DNA of 64,000 nt, taken from NCBI GenBank assembly GCA_942492855.1, contig OW818647.1, positions 2,666,001 through 2,730,000 of the forward strand, read 5' to 3'. The notes beneath the pieces were generated by a model that was not told the DNA's origin, made no database searches, and saw only the letters and a list, made by a program, of their open reading frames with translations. A program made the position numbers and the translations under genes. This document shows, in pieces, positions 42,869-52,349 of this stretch (position 1 is its first letter; every line of letters begins with the position of its first letter). Source of the stretch: G963677485 sp942492855 (GTDB taxonomy: Bacteria; Armatimonadota; HRBIN16).

Positions 42869-43255
42869 TTAGCGCATCGGTGGAGTACTTTGCTCCATCT
42901 CGCGCTGCTGTTTTACCATCGAACGCTGTGTCAACCAAAAACGCCGGATGAGCGACAGGTTCAGGAACATACGTCCACCTAAAGCAACTACGGCAGCCAA
43001 AAACAAGTCCACACCTATCTGGTCACCGATATACGCTAATAAGGCCGCCAACAGCGTGTTTACTACAAACCCGCTGGCAAACACATCTACGTGGAACTTG
43101 CCTTCCATACCGCTGCGAACACCGCCCAGCATGGTATCCATGGCGGAAAGGGTGGCGAGGCTGATATAGGCAGCCACACCTCCAGGTACATGAATTGGCA
43201 GTGCATACACCACCATAAATCCTATTATCATGCCGATCACCGGCAGCCAGTTCAT
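42869..43255 (-). CDS. sbp: Small basic protein Sbp (DUF1290)
   Basis: 128 residues with three to four hydrophobic segments. The motifs VPGGVAAYISLATLSAMD, GGVRSGMEGKF, FVVNTLLAALLAYIGDQIG and LFLAAVVALGGRMFLNL are the DUF1290/Sbp pattern. Sbp is a membrane protein encoded beside ftsQ/divIB and ftsZ in Firmicutes and relatives; its role is unknown but it tracks with division. ATG 43255 overlaps the DUF881 stop by 4 nt (ATGA). It occupies the place where ftsA sits in most other phyla. Confidence 0.9.
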   Translation of the reverse strand: MNWLPVIGMIIGFMVVYALPIHVPGGVAAYISLATLSAMDTMLGGVRSGMEGKFHVDVFASGFVVNTLLAALLAYIGDQIGVDLFLAAVVALGGRMFLNLSLIRRFWLTQRSMVKQQREMEQSTPPMR

Positions 43256-44028
43256 TGCGGCACCTCAGTTTCGGCATTTTTGGCCTTCACAGGCTTCGCA
43301 AATCGAAATACGCTGCTGCCGTTATAGGCCGGCACCACGATCAGTGTTTTCTTCGTAAGCTGGATCATCAGGGGGTCTACTGCCTCAACATCCTTGATGA
43401 GCCCACCCAGCATATCAAGTGCTGTCGCCATGCCGTCTGCATCCCCAATGGCCTTGATGATATAGGGGGGTGAGAGTGCGATCCCGTTGACTTGAATACT
43501 GGGCCCCACACACCGTATGGCAGTGTTGGCCACCACTCTCTGGCCGTTCACGGAAACAGCTTCACATCCTGCGGCGTGCAGCTCATTTACCATCCGCTGG
43601 ATATCTACATCATGTATGATATAGTTCTCAAGTGCCAACCCGGTCATACCTGTATTGCGCTTTTTGCTATCCTGCAACACCACTTCAACGCCTGGCCCCT
43701 GTACTTCGGTCAATCCTGAAAGGAACTTGGCTTCCTGGAGAGACTGGTTAATCAACTCCACACGGCCTGAGGCACTGCTCATCTCATTTTCGTATTTCGT
43801 GATGCGTATGCGTAACCGCGCTATTTCGCTGTTGGCATCTTTTAGCTTACTCTGTTGGTCAAGGTAAGCACTGGCCAGTCCAGGGAACCGGTTGCTGGGC
43901 AAACTCTGTTGGCGCAGGTTTATCTGCGTTTTCAGCGACAGGCCAATCAACCCCCCCAGTACCACCGCAAAAGCGGTGAGAGGACCGATATACTTATTTC
44001 CGTTAATTGCGGATGCAAAGATGTTCAT
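43252..44028 (-). CDS. DUF881 family division-associated protein
   Basis: 258 residues. One N-terminal membrane helix (about 13-31, PLTAFAVVLGGLIGLSL) is followed by a coiled coil (about 55-95) and an extracytoplasmic DUF881 domain with VNELHAAGCEAVSVNGQRV, IRCVGPSIQVNGIALSPPY and AIGDADGM. The topology resembles a bitopic division protein. DUF881 genes lie beside ftsQ and sbp in Firmicutes and Actinobacteria. It is 9 bp after ftsQ and overlaps sbp by 4 nt. Function unknown; an envelope role in division is inferred from context. Confidence 0.9.
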   Translation of the reverse strand: MNIFASAINGNKYIGPLTAFAVVLGGLIGLSLKTQINLRQQSLPSNRFPGLASAYLDQQSKLKDANSEIARLRIRITKYENEMSSASGRVELINQSLQEAKFLSGLTEVQGPGVEVVLQDSKKRNTGMTGLALENYIIHDVDIQRMVNELHAAGCEAVSVNGQRVVANTAIRCVGPSIQVNGIALSPPYIIKAIGDADGMATALDMLGGLIKDVEAVDPLMIQLTKKTLIVVPAYNGSSVFRFAKPVKAKNAETEVPQ

Positions 44029-44037
44029 ACGGAAGGC

Positions 44038-45300
44038 CTATTGCTCCTGTTTTGGCACAGTTGGTACATTTCTCGGTGTCGTGAAGTAGCCTGATGAACC
44101 TGACTTCACCGCTTTATCGGTCACCGCACTCACGTCAATGATGATCGCCGCGCGTCCCTCACGACTGTTGAGTGCCTTATCGAGCATCAACAACTTGGAC
44201 TTCAAGTCGTTTTCATCACCCAATTTCACAATCACCCCAGATTCCATATTAAAGCATAAAAAGCCAAAAGGGTCAACTACTACGCTTTTTACCCGAAAAC
44301 TGTATTTCGGCAGCACCTTGGTGAGTGTTTCTACCGCGACACGCAACGAATCGCCAGGAATCCGTGACGTCACAATCTGTGATGGCACCAGGAACTCCAG
44401 AATCTTACGATTGACATCCGCCAGATCCTTACCTTCCGGCTTCAACTGAACATCATTTCGTATCTCCACCGGCAGGTCCACCCGAGATGATATACCTCCA
44501 GCGGTGATGCCGCCGTCCTTGATGATTTTGTTTAGGTCATCTACCAGACTGATTCGGGCGTCCAGGCTGGCGGGATCGCCTTTCACTGGGTCGAACATGC
44601 GATGAGTCTTCTTACTCAGTAGGGCAGCGATCTTGCGCCTGAGGTCTCCTTTGAGCAGCTCCTTATCGGTCAGTAACTCATATATTGCCACCGGGTTCTT
44701 GATGTCAGTGCGCTTGATGCTGATACCATCAAACACATTCATACCAATATACAACTCGGTCGGTGCGCGCAGCTCCACCCTCGGCAGCTTTGTCGGGTAG
44801 CGCAGTCTGTTGTATATCACGCCATCGGGTGCCAGCATATAGGTCTGGTATCTTTTACCTTGTGGAGTAATCACTGGCGCAACGAGAATGCCGATGGCCT
44901 TCCGCTCCTCGATTTTGACTGAGATGGTGCCGACCCAACTGTGTCTGATCGTGGCGTTTTTGACCTGCGCGAAACTCTCAAGGCGCTTCTCACGTAGGCT
45001 TGACCGCCAAAAAACCCAGTTTTGGCCCGTGCGAAACTCCACGCACCGTTCGATAGCCGCGGGCTGTATCAGGCGATTACCGCTGATATTGACGTGCCTG
45101 ATCACCATGCCCTTGCTCGTGAGAAGTGCGGCCAGTATCTCAATCCATAATGCGGCAAGGCATATCCGATAATACGGCTCATAGTTGAACGGCCGTTTTG
45201 GCAACACACGTTCTCTGCCCTTGTGACGGGGACCGTATGTGTCACGTAGTTTTGGCACCCTGCCCCCTGGTAACTTATTTGGAGGGTCACTATGGCTCAT
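44038..45300 (-). CDS. ftsQ: Cell division protein FtsQ/DivIB
   Basis: 420 residues, longer than a typical FtsQ (about 250-280). A basic cytoplasmic N-terminus (PKLRDTYGPRHKGRERVLP) precedes one membrane helix (about 45-62). A POTRA domain with IRHVNISGNRLIQPAAIERC follows, then the FtsQ beta domain (VKIEERKAIGILVA, YMLAPDGVIYNRL). The extra length is a C-terminal region of mixed helices ending SGSSGYFTTPRN. FtsQ bridges early and late division proteins together with FtsL and DivIC. It sits 9 bp downstream of ddl and 9 bp upstream of the DUF881 gene. The C-terminal extension is unusual. Confidence 0.88.
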   Translation of the reverse strand: MSHSDPPNKLPGGRVPKLRDTYGPRHKGRERVLPKRPFNYEPYYRICLAALWIEILAALLTSKGMVIRHVNISGNRLIQPAAIERCVEFRTGQNWVFWRSSLREKRLESFAQVKNATIRHSWVGTISVKIEERKAIGILVAPVITPQGKRYQTYMLAPDGVIYNRLRYPTKLPRVELRAPTELYIGMNVFDGISIKRTDIKNPVAIYELLTDKELLKGDLRRKIAALLSKKTHRMFDPVKGDPASLDARISLVDDLNKIIKDGGITAGGISSRVDLPVEIRNDVQLKPEGKDLADVNRKILEFLVPSQIVTSRIPGDSLRVAVETLTKVLPKYSFRVKSVVVDPFGFLCFNMESGVIVKLGDENDLKSKLLMLDKALNSREGRAAIIIDVSAVTDKAVKSGSSGYFTTPRNVPTVPKQEQ

Positions 45301-45309
45301 GGGCTTGGG

Positions 45310-46299
45310 TTACCGTTCAAAATCGGCCATCCCAAGAATTCTGCTGACCAGTTCATCGAAACTCACCCCGATATGCTGTGCCGCGCGGGGTACAAGTGAT
45401 GTGACTGTCATTCCAGGTATGGTGTTGATCTCAAGAAATATGATTTCGTTAGTTTCTGGCAGCCAGAAGAAGTCACTCCGAGTCACCCCTTCACAGCCTA
45501 ACGTGCTGTGGGCCAGCGCGGACAACCTCTGGCATTCCGCTTCGATCTCAGCAGGAATGCGCGCAGGGATGATCTCCTCGGTGGCTCCGGGGGTGTATTT
45601 CCGCTCGAAGTCGTAAAACCCGCCATTAGGGACTATTTCCACCGACGGCATCCGCTCGGGGTCACTACCGCCGATCACAGGTGTGCTAAGTTCAACCCCC
45701 GTGACGATGGGCTCGATGATGAGCGTGTCGCCAGTGAGCAATGATTCCTCTACTGCCGATGTCAAATCCGCGTCGTTAAATGCCCTTGTGACTCCCACCG
45801 TGCTTCCGCTTAACACCGGTTTGATGATCACTGGGTACCCTAACGCCGCCACATCGTGATGGAGCTGCTCCCAGTCGATGTGTGCTGCATTCACCACCAC
45901 ATCGGGTGTCATGGGCATACCGCAGGGGGCCATCAGACGTTTTGTGGTGATCTTGTTCATACCAGCCGCGCTCGCGGCCACACCCGACCCCGTATAGGGA
46001 ATCCGCAGCAAATTCAGCACCGCTTGAATCTGACCGTCTTCACCCGGTGAACCATGAAATGCGAGGTAAACCGCGTCGGGAGCGGCATCTGTGATGCGCT
46101 CCACCAGTTCCACGAGGCCGACCGCATGGCTCTCGTCGCTGCTGATGCCCCATTCTGACGCCTTATCCGCGTTGAAGACCACATCCAACTGCGTGACCTC
46201 ATGGCCCAATTTCAACAGGGCCTGATACACATTCGCTCCACTTTTGAGCGATATCTCGCGCTCACCGGAATCGCCGCCCATTAACAGCCAGACTTTCAT
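45310..46299 (-). CDS. ddl: D-alanine--D-alanine ligase
   Basis: 329 residues with the ATP-grasp fold. It makes the D-Ala-D-Ala dipeptide used by MurF. Visible are LMGGDSGEREISLKSG at the N-terminus, VYLAFHGSPGEDGQIQ, IKPVLSGSTVGVTRA (the ATP lid region), and the catalytic end GCEGVTRSDFFW followed by FLEINTIPGMT. ATG 46299 overlaps the murC stop by 4 nt. Cytoplasmic. The fused MurB or MurC forms seen in some phyla are absent. Confidence 0.96.
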   Translation of the reverse strand: MKVWLLMGGDSGEREISLKSGANVYQALLKLGHEVTQLDVVFNADKASEWGISSDESHAVGLVELVERITDAAPDAVYLAFHGSPGEDGQIQAVLNLLRIPYTGSGVAASAAGMNKITTKRLMAPCGMPMTPDVVVNAAHIDWEQLHHDVAALGYPVIIKPVLSGSTVGVTRAFNDADLTSAVEESLLTGDTLIIEPIVTGVELSTPVIGGSDPERMPSVEIVPNGGFYDFERKYTPGATEEIIPARIPAEIEAECQRLSALAHSTLGCEGVTRSDFFWLPETNEIIFLEINTIPGMTVTSLVPRAAQHIGVSFDELVSRILGMADFER

Positions 46300-47684
46300 G
46301 AACCGCCGTTCTCCTTCTCATCCCTCGATAATGCCTCATAGACCCACATCGCCGTCTGGTTCAACTCACCAGCACCCATGGTCACCAGTGTGTCACCACG
46401 TGTGAGCAGCTTCACCAATGTCTCGACAGCCGCCAGCGGCGACTCCACTACGGTCACCCGTAGCGATGGATTTAGAGTGCTGACCGCATCGGCCAGGCTG
46501 TGGCTGGAGATGCCGGGGAAGTCCTCGGCGCGTTCTCGAGCCGGGTAGATATCTACCAGCACCAGCTCGCTGGCTCCATTCGCAAGTCCAGTGGCAAACT
46601 GCTGGAAAAAGTCAGCGGTACGGCTGAAGAGATGCGGCTGGAAGGCCACCACTAACCGTCCTTGCACCACCTCCTGGAAACTGCTCAGAACGGCTTCAAT
46701 TTCTGTCGGATGGTGGGCGTAGTCATCATAGATATCAACACCGCAAGCCTGACCAATGAACTGCTGCCGTCTGTCCACCCCGTGGAACAGTGCCAGCCCA
46801 CGGGCAGCCTGATCTGGGGTGAGCCCCAGCTCCAGCCCAAGCGCAACGGCCAACGCAGCATCGGCTTTGTTTTGCAGGCCGAACACATGCATCGGCATCG
46901 TGTGCCATGTTCCCTGCGCATCGCTCATGCAGATGCCTTGCCTGTCTGGTCGCCAGCAATATTGCGACTGCTCGGTTTGGCCCACGGTGACCATACGGGC
47001 GGGATGGTCCACTGATACCGCCACCGCTTTCGCGTCTTCAGTGGGTACCACGATCAACCCATCAGGGTCAACTTGACTCAGGAATGTTCGGTAGGCCTCC
47101 ATCATGTTTTGTTCGGAATGATAGTAGTCCAGGTGGTCCGCTTCTACATTGGTGACAATAGCCGCATATGGATGCAGGTCCAAGAAAGAACCGTAGGCTT
47201 CGCAAGCTTCTACTGCTACATACTGCCCAGAACCAAGCCGCCAGTTGCCTCCATATCGCCGGACATCGCCCCCGATCACGACCGAGGGGTCCAGATTGGC
47301 ACCTTCGAGCACCGCAGACAGCATACCCGTGGTGGTGGTTTTGCCGTGTGTGCCCGTGACAGCAAGCCCCATCTGCGACCGCATCAACAGGTCGAGTGCC
47401 TCTGAACGGCGCAGTATCTGCACTCCAGCCGCTTGAGCGGCCATCAATTCGGGGTTATCGGCCTTGATCGCCGCGGTGATCACCAGTGCATCAATTTCCG
47501 CGATGTGTTCAGGCTGATGTCCAACGCTTACCGGAATGCCGATGGCTCGCAGCCGCTGCACCATTTCGGTGTCATACGCGTCACATCCCGAGATTTTCCA
47601 ACCCTGTTTATAGAGCATCTGAGCGATCCCGCTCATACCAATTCCGCCGATACCCATAAAATGAACTCTGCTGTTTATATCCAA
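46296..47684 (-). CDS. murC: UDP-N-acetylmuramate--L-alanine ligase MurC
   Basis: 462 residues; it adds L-Ala to UDP-MurNAc. The N-terminal Rossmann motif MGIGGIGMSG at 10-19 binds the UDP substrate, and the ATP motif GTHGKTTTTG is at 111-120. EACEAYGSFLDLHPYAAIVTN (in part) and DDYAHHPTEIEAVL are MurC hallmarks. One base separates it from murG. It ends in a 4-nt overlap with ddl. murB, often next to murC, is not in this window. Confidence 0.97.
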   Translation of the reverse strand: MDINSRVHFMGIGGIGMSGIAQMLYKQGWKISGCDAYDTEMVQRLRAIGIPVSVGHQPEHIAEIDALVITAAIKADNPELMAAQAAGVQILRRSEALDLLMRSQMGLAVTGTHGKTTTTGMLSAVLEGANLDPSVVIGGDVRRYGGNWRLGSGQYVAVEACEAYGSFLDLHPYAAIVTNVEADHLDYYHSEQNMMEAYRTFLSQVDPDGLIVVPTEDAKAVAVSVDHPARMVTVGQTEQSQYCWRPDRQGICMSDAQGTWHTMPMHVFGLQNKADAALAVALGLELGLTPDQAARGLALFHGVDRRQQFIGQACGVDIYDDYAHHPTEIEAVLSSFQEVVQGRLVVAFQPHLFSRTADFFQQFATGLANGASELVLVDIYPARERAEDFPGISSHSLADAVSTLNPSLRVTVVESPLAAVETLVKLLTRGDTLVTMGAGELNQTAMWVYEALSRDEKENGGS

Positions 47685-47685
47685 C

Positions 47686-48750
47686 TTAAGCCACTACCTC
47701 CTTCACCACATCCACAATTCGATCGCATGCATCAGGCTTCGACCACTTCCGTATCGCAGCGCCCATGGCCTCAAGCCGCCGGATATCATATAACATCTCC
47801 GAAAGGAGCGTGTAGAGGGAATCTGGTGTGAGTGCATTTTGCTCCACCAACACAGCTCCACCCGTATACTGCATCTGAACCGCGTTCTCGTTCTGGTGGT
47901 TAGCATATGCATATGGGTAGGGGACTAGCACCGCGGGAGTGGATGTGACCGCAGCCTCGGTGCAGCTTCCTGCGCCGCTGCGTCCCAACAGGAGGTCGGC
48001 GGCCATGTAGGCGGCGGCCATCTGCTGAGCAGACAGATACTCAAACCCATGGTAGTTAGGGTGGTTCTGCGTCGCATCAGATACTGAATCCGCTTTGCTG
48101 AAGCCCGTCTGATGAATTATCTGAAAGCCTTGATCCAACAACTTTGGAGCTATGGCAAACAACAGCTCGTTAAGTGCGATAGCACCGAGGCTGCCGCCTT
48201 GTACAAATAGTACACGTCGCTTTGGATTCAGTGAAAACTGCTTGTACGCCTCAGCCTTCGCTGGCAGGCTGAGGAACTGCCGTCTGAGGGGGTAGCCTGT
48301 GCAGATGACCTGCGGTGCGTGGAAGCTTTCGACTGTGTTGTCAAAGGTGACACATACCGCCTGGCTATACCGGCTCAATAGTATATTCGTTCTGCCGGGA
48401 ACAGCATTACCTTCATGAATGATCAGCTTGCCTTTGCGCAGACCTTGAGCCAGTGCCGTCGATGCCGCCGCGAACCCACCGAAACAAACCACCGCGTCGG
48501 GCTGGTATTTGGAGATCAACTTGCGGGCATCCAATAGCGACTTAACCATCCATGGGAGGTTGCGCCCGCTCCAGGCTTTCGCCTTGATCGGGAAAAAGCG
48601 GTAACCTAACTGCGGTATCTCACGCCCCTCTATGCGGTCGGGGGAGCCCACGAAGGCCACTTCATGGCCTAAGGCCATCAGTGCTTCTCCCACGCTGAGC
48701 GCAGGGCTCAGGTGGCCTCCAGTGCCTCCTCCCGCCATCAACAACTTCAT
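47686..48750 (-). CDS. murG: UDP-GlcNAc:lipid I transferase MurG
   Basis: 354 residues of GT-B fold (GT28). It converts lipid I to lipid II on the cytoplasmic face of the membrane. GGGTGGHLSPAL at 7-18 is the G-loop motif, GGSLGAIALNELL starts the C-terminal nucleotide domain, and GRSGAGSCTEAAVTSTPAVL is the UDP-GlcNAc-binding signature. The ATG overlaps the ftsW stop by one nucleotide (TAATG). Confidence 0.97.
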   Translation of the reverse strand: MKLLMAGGGTGGHLSPALSVGEALMALGHEVAFVGSPDRIEGREIPQLGYRFFPIKAKAWSGRNLPWMVKSLLDARKLISKYQPDAVVCFGGFAAASTALAQGLRKGKLIIHEGNAVPGRTNILLSRYSQAVCVTFDNTVESFHAPQVICTGYPLRRQFLSLPAKAEAYKQFSLNPKRRVLFVQGGSLGAIALNELLFAIAPKLLDQGFQIIHQTGFSKADSVSDATQNHPNYHGFEYLSAQQMAAAYMAADLLLGRSGAGSCTEAAVTSTPAVLVPYPYAYANHQNENAVQMQYTGGAVLVEQNALTPDSLYTLLSEMLYDIRRLEAMGAAIRKWSKPDACDRIVDVVKEVVA

Positions 48751-49949
48751 TAACTTATCAGGCCTTTCCGTCGTACATTGCCGTTAGTTTTTGTAGATGT
48801 GGCTTTTGGTTTGTAAAGTCCGTCGCCCATCACTACGAACACTGCTATTCCTATGGCGATGATGTTAATGGCAATGGCCGTGCCCCCGCTGCTGGCAAAG
48901 GGGAGGGGAAAGCCCGTCGGGGGGAGCACGTTCAATATCACCATCATATTGAATCCTGTTTGGATCATCAACCAGAGACCGATGCCTGTACCTACCAGCA
49001 TGGAATAACGGCTTTTTGCATATTTGGCGGCACCAAACACACACGCAAAGGCCAGACCGAAAATCAGGATGGCAAACGCCATCGCGCCAAACAGGCCGAG
49101 TTCTTCGATGATAGTTGCATAAGCGAAGTCAGTATTTGCCGCAGGAATGTTCCATTTAATGCGGCCCTGACCCACACCCACGCCAAGCCAGCCGGCATTG
49201 CCGATGCCCATCAGAGTCTCGGCAGTTTGCATCCCCTCATCTTTAAGGTGCTTCAGGGGATCCCACCATACGTGCATACGAACCTGCCGATATGGCTCCA
49301 TAAGAGCGATCGCAAACAACAGCCCAGCGATGCCGCAACTCCACCAAATCTGTTTTACATCAACACTAGCGATGATACATATAACCAGGCCGATCACGCC
49401 TATCACGACCGCCGTTCCTAAATCATCTTGAAATTTCACTAGAGCTGCAAATACTGCGCCAATCAGCAAAAGTGCGTAAAGCCCATTAGGAGCATAGACC
49501 TTCCCCTTTACTGGATGGGTCCTTTTAAGCGGTTCCAAAATGGCTGCCAGTGTCATGATGAGCAGCAACTTCACTATTTCCGAGGGTTGAATCGTAATAC
49601 CCAATTGTATCCATCGTCTCGCTCCATTCCGCTCCAAACCAAGTCCTGGCACAAGCGGGAGGAGAATAAACACAATACATGAAACGCCCATGAAGACAGC
49701 AAACTTCTTCGTTGCCTCGATGTCGAAACGCAGAGCATACAATGCATACAGGTATATCACAGCTATGCCTATACCCTTGATTTGGGTGAATGTCTCTTTA
49801 TACTCCATATTCGGTCCACGGGAATAAGATGAGTTAAAGATGAAATATATGCCCAACGTTACCACCACAAAGGTCAGTACGATGATGGTCAACACGTTGG
49901 CCTGCCGGTCGGACTCAGTCTTCCGAATATGGTTGCGCTCAGGACGCAT
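48750..49949 (-). CDS. ftsW: SEDS glycosyltransferase FtsW
   Basis: 399 residues with about ten membrane helices. SEDS proteins polymerise lipid II into glycan. GNAGWLGVGVGQGRIKWNIP, then TDFAYATIIEELG and GFPLPFASSGGTA are the conserved loops with catalytic acid and substrate contacts. Its place between murD and murG, with ftsI in the same operon, indicates FtsW rather than RodA. It overlaps murD by 11 nt and murG by 1 nt. Confidence 0.95.
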   Translation of the reverse strand: MRPERNHIRKTESDRQANVLTIIVLTFVVVTLGIYFIFNSSYSRGPNMEYKETFTQIKGIGIAVIYLYALYALRFDIEATKKFAVFMGVSCIVFILLPLVPGLGLERNGARRWIQLGITIQPSEIVKLLLIMTLAAILEPLKRTHPVKGKVYAPNGLYALLLIGAVFAALVKFQDDLGTAVVIGVIGLVICIIASVDVKQIWWSCGIAGLLFAIALMEPYRQVRMHVWWDPLKHLKDEGMQTAETLMGIGNAGWLGVGVGQGRIKWNIPAANTDFAYATIIEELGLFGAMAFAILIFGLAFACVFGAAKYAKSRYSMLVGTGIGLWLMIQTGFNMMVILNVLPPTGFPLPFASSGGTAIAINIIAIGIAVFVVMGDGLYKPKATSTKTNGNVRRKGLIS

Positions 49950-51336
49950 GTTGCCCCTCCAATCTGCCTACTACCTCACGGAATATTCGGCCGCGTTCCT
50001 CAAAGTTGGCATACATCCCAAAACTGGCGCATCCGGGGGCCAGAACCAGTGCGTCACCGGCTGTCAGCAGCTCCATAGCCTGGTTCACAGCACTTTGCAT
50101 GTCGTCGGCCGGCAGGCTATTTGACCATCCACCTTTAGCCAGCTTCTGAGTGATAGCGGGGCCATCCTGCCCGATGACCACCACAGCCTTGCAGCGCTGT
50201 TGCAGAATGGGTACCAGCAGCTCAAACGGACTGTCGCTTTTGTCCTGGCCGCCCAGAATGGCCACATATGGCCACTCCATGCCCCGAAGACTTTCCATCA
50301 CCGCTTCCAGATTACTGCACATGCTGTTGTTGATCATACGTATGCCATTAACGCTCCCCAGAGGCTCCATACGGTGCGGTAGGGCGCGGATAGCACCAAT
50401 ACCCGCTGCTAGTCGCATGGGGTCATCTATGAAGGGTAAACAGGCAGCGGCGGCGGCGGCCAGATTGCGCCGGTTATGCGCCCCAATGAGCTGGTAATCT
50501 GCGATGTCGCTAGTCTGTGTTTCCAGCCCCTGCCACCTCAAGTATAAGCCTTCAGGCGTACACCACATGGCATCAATATCGCCCGAGACGGGTTGATCGT
50601 CGAATAATAAAATGCGTGCGCTGGTGTTGACATACCCGCGGATTTCCGGCTGCCGGGCTGGTAGTATCGCCAAGTCCTCTGGCTGCATATGCAGAAACAT
50701 CCGGGCTTTGGCCTGTGCGTAGCTGTTCATATCGGGGTGGCGGTTCAGGTGATCTGGAGATAGGGTGGTCCACACTCCCGAACGCGGCCGGAATTTGACA
50801 GTCTGTTCGAGTTGGAAGCTGCTGATTTCCGCCACCAGCACATCGGCTGGCCCAGCCTGCAACGCGGCTTTTGTGAGAGTCAATGCAATGTGGTCGGCCG
50901 CGATATTTCCGCATAGTAATGCGCGCCGTGAGGCTGCGTTCAATAACTCTGCAGCGATCATAGCGGTTGTGCTCTTGCCGTTCGTACCGGTGATAGCGAT
51001 GAGGGGGGCCTCACGAATCTGGTAGGCGAACTCCACCTCACCCCAGACCGGGATGCTCAGGCTTTTGGCCTCCAGGATCATCGCGTGGTCTTCGGGTATC
51101 ACCGGGCTGGTGATTAACAGACCGCAGTCATCCGGTAGAGTGCCATCGTAGTTCAGCAACAGCCGGACACCGACCTGCTTCAGCTCAGAGTGGAAAAAAG
51201 CATCGCCGGAGATCGGGTCATTACGGTCTACACCGATGGTTCGGCTGCCAGCACCCAGGGCCACCAGTGCTCGCATGAGGTCACTACCGCTGCGCGCTAA
51301 TCCTAATACCACGATGTTGTGTTCTGGCAGTGTCAT
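49939..51336 (-). CDS. murD: UDP-MurNAc-L-Ala--D-glutamate ligase MurD
   Basis: 465 residues; it adds D-Glu. N-terminal NIVVLGLARSGSDL binds UDP, and GTNGKSTTAM at 117-126 is the ATP loop. Later, NNSMCSNLEAV and ILGGQDKS mark MurD, although the first differs from the common NDSKATN form. ATG 51336 is chosen because it forms a 4-nt ATGA overlap with the mraY stop and begins the Rossmann core; 19 upstream codons overlap mraY and are not credible. Confidence 0.94.
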   Translation of the reverse strand: MTLPEHNIVVLGLARSGSDLMRALVALGAGSRTIGVDRNDPISGDAFFHSELKQVGVRLLLNYDGTLPDDCGLLITSPVIPEDHAMILEAKSLSIPVWGEVEFAYQIREAPLIAITGTNGKSTTAMIAAELLNAASRRALLCGNIAADHIALTLTKAALQAGPADVLVAEISSFQLEQTVKFRPRSGVWTTLSPDHLNRHPDMNSYAQAKARMFLHMQPEDLAILPARQPEIRGYVNTSARILLFDDQPVSGDIDAMWCTPEGLYLRWQGLETQTSDIADYQLIGAHNRRNLAAAAAACLPFIDDPMRLAAGIGAIRALPHRMEPLGSVNGIRMINNSMCSNLEAVMESLRGMEWPYVAILGGQDKSDSPFELLVPILQQRCKAVVVIGQDGPAITQKLAKGGWSNSLPADDMQSAVNQAMELLTAGDALVLAPGCASFGMYANFEERGRIFREVVGRLEGQHAS

Positions 51337-52349
51337 GACCGCGCACTCCAGACGCCGAGTCCTAGAGCGATGAAGGCAAAGACGATGCCCCATACCCAGA
51401 ACACAGGCACTATTTTGGTCTCTTTCCAGCCGCCAAGTTCAAAGTGATGGTGCAGGGGAGCCATGCGGAATACCCGCTTGCCACGCAGTTTGAAGGAACC
51501 CACCTGGATCATCACGGACAGAGCCTCTACGACGAACACCGCACAGATGACAAGCCCAATCAGCTCCTGCTTCATCATGATGCAAAGCCCGCCCAAAGCA
51601 GCACCTAGCCCTAATGAACCGGTGTCGCCCATAAACACTTTGGCGGGATGGTTGTTATGCAGCAGGAACCCTAAACAGCTTCCGGCTAAGGCCCCGCTGA
51701 ACGCCATCAACCAGGGGCGGAAGTCGCCGGTGGGGTTAATGGTCATCAGTAACGCTCCAATAGCCGCTGCGGCAATAGCGGTGAGCCCGCTGCTCAGCCC
51801 ATCAAGCCCGTCGCTAAGGTTTACTGCGTTCGACATCCCGACGATCATCAGAACCGCCAACGGATAGTAGAACCAGCCCAGGTCGATGGCACGATGGGGA
51901 GTGATATTGACCACAGTTAATGCTGGGCCTAAGGTCATCGCCAGGTAGGAGATAAACGCCACGGCGACCACGATCTGCAGTGCCAGCTTCTGACGTGCTT
52001 TTAGTCCAAGGTTTTTCCCACGCTTGACAATCAAGAAGTCATCGGCGAAGCCGATGGCACTGCAGAGCACGGTCAGCAGAGCCAGTGCGGCGCGGTGCGC
52101 GTTTTCGTATTTTGCTCCCAGCGTCATCTCGGGATATATCATCAACGTAGCAAGCAATGCGATAAGGAACCCAGCCAGGATGATCAGGCCGCCCATGGTA
52201 GGGGTGCCTGCCTTCTTTTGGTGCTGCTGCGGTGCGTCCATGCTGATGATCTGCTTCGCCTTCAGGTTGCGCAACACCTTGATGATGGGGTATCCCAACG
52301 CGGCAGAGCTGATCGCTGCCACTATTAACGCGACGTAAAATGCGGTCAC
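51333..52349 (-). CDS. mraY: Phospho-MurNAc-pentapeptide transferase MraY
   Basis: 338 residues with about ten membrane helices. It loads UDP-MurNAc-pentapeptide onto undecaprenyl phosphate to give lipid I. KKAGTPTMGGLIIL, then NAVNLSDGLDGLSSG and VFMGDTGSLGLGA carry the conserved Asp residues, and PLHHHFELGGWKE is the HHH loop. The start is GTG 52349, sharing its first base with the murF stop (TAGTG). Confidence 0.97.
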   Translation of the reverse strand: MTAFYVALIVAAISSAALGYPIIKVLRNLKAKQIISMDAPQQHQKKAGTPTMGGLIILAGFLIALLATLMIYPEMTLGAKYENAHRAALALLTVLCSAIGFADDFLIVKRGKNLGLKARQKLALQIVVAVAFISYLAMTLGPALTVVNITPHRAIDLGWFYYPLAVLMIVGMSNAVNLSDGLDGLSSGLTAIAAAAIGALLMTINPTGDFRPWLMAFSGALAGSCLGFLLHNNHPAKVFMGDTGSLGLGAALGGLCIMMKQELIGLVICAVFVVEALSVMIQVGSFKLRGKRVFRMAPLHHHFELGGWKETKIVPVFWVWGIVFAFIALGLGVWSARS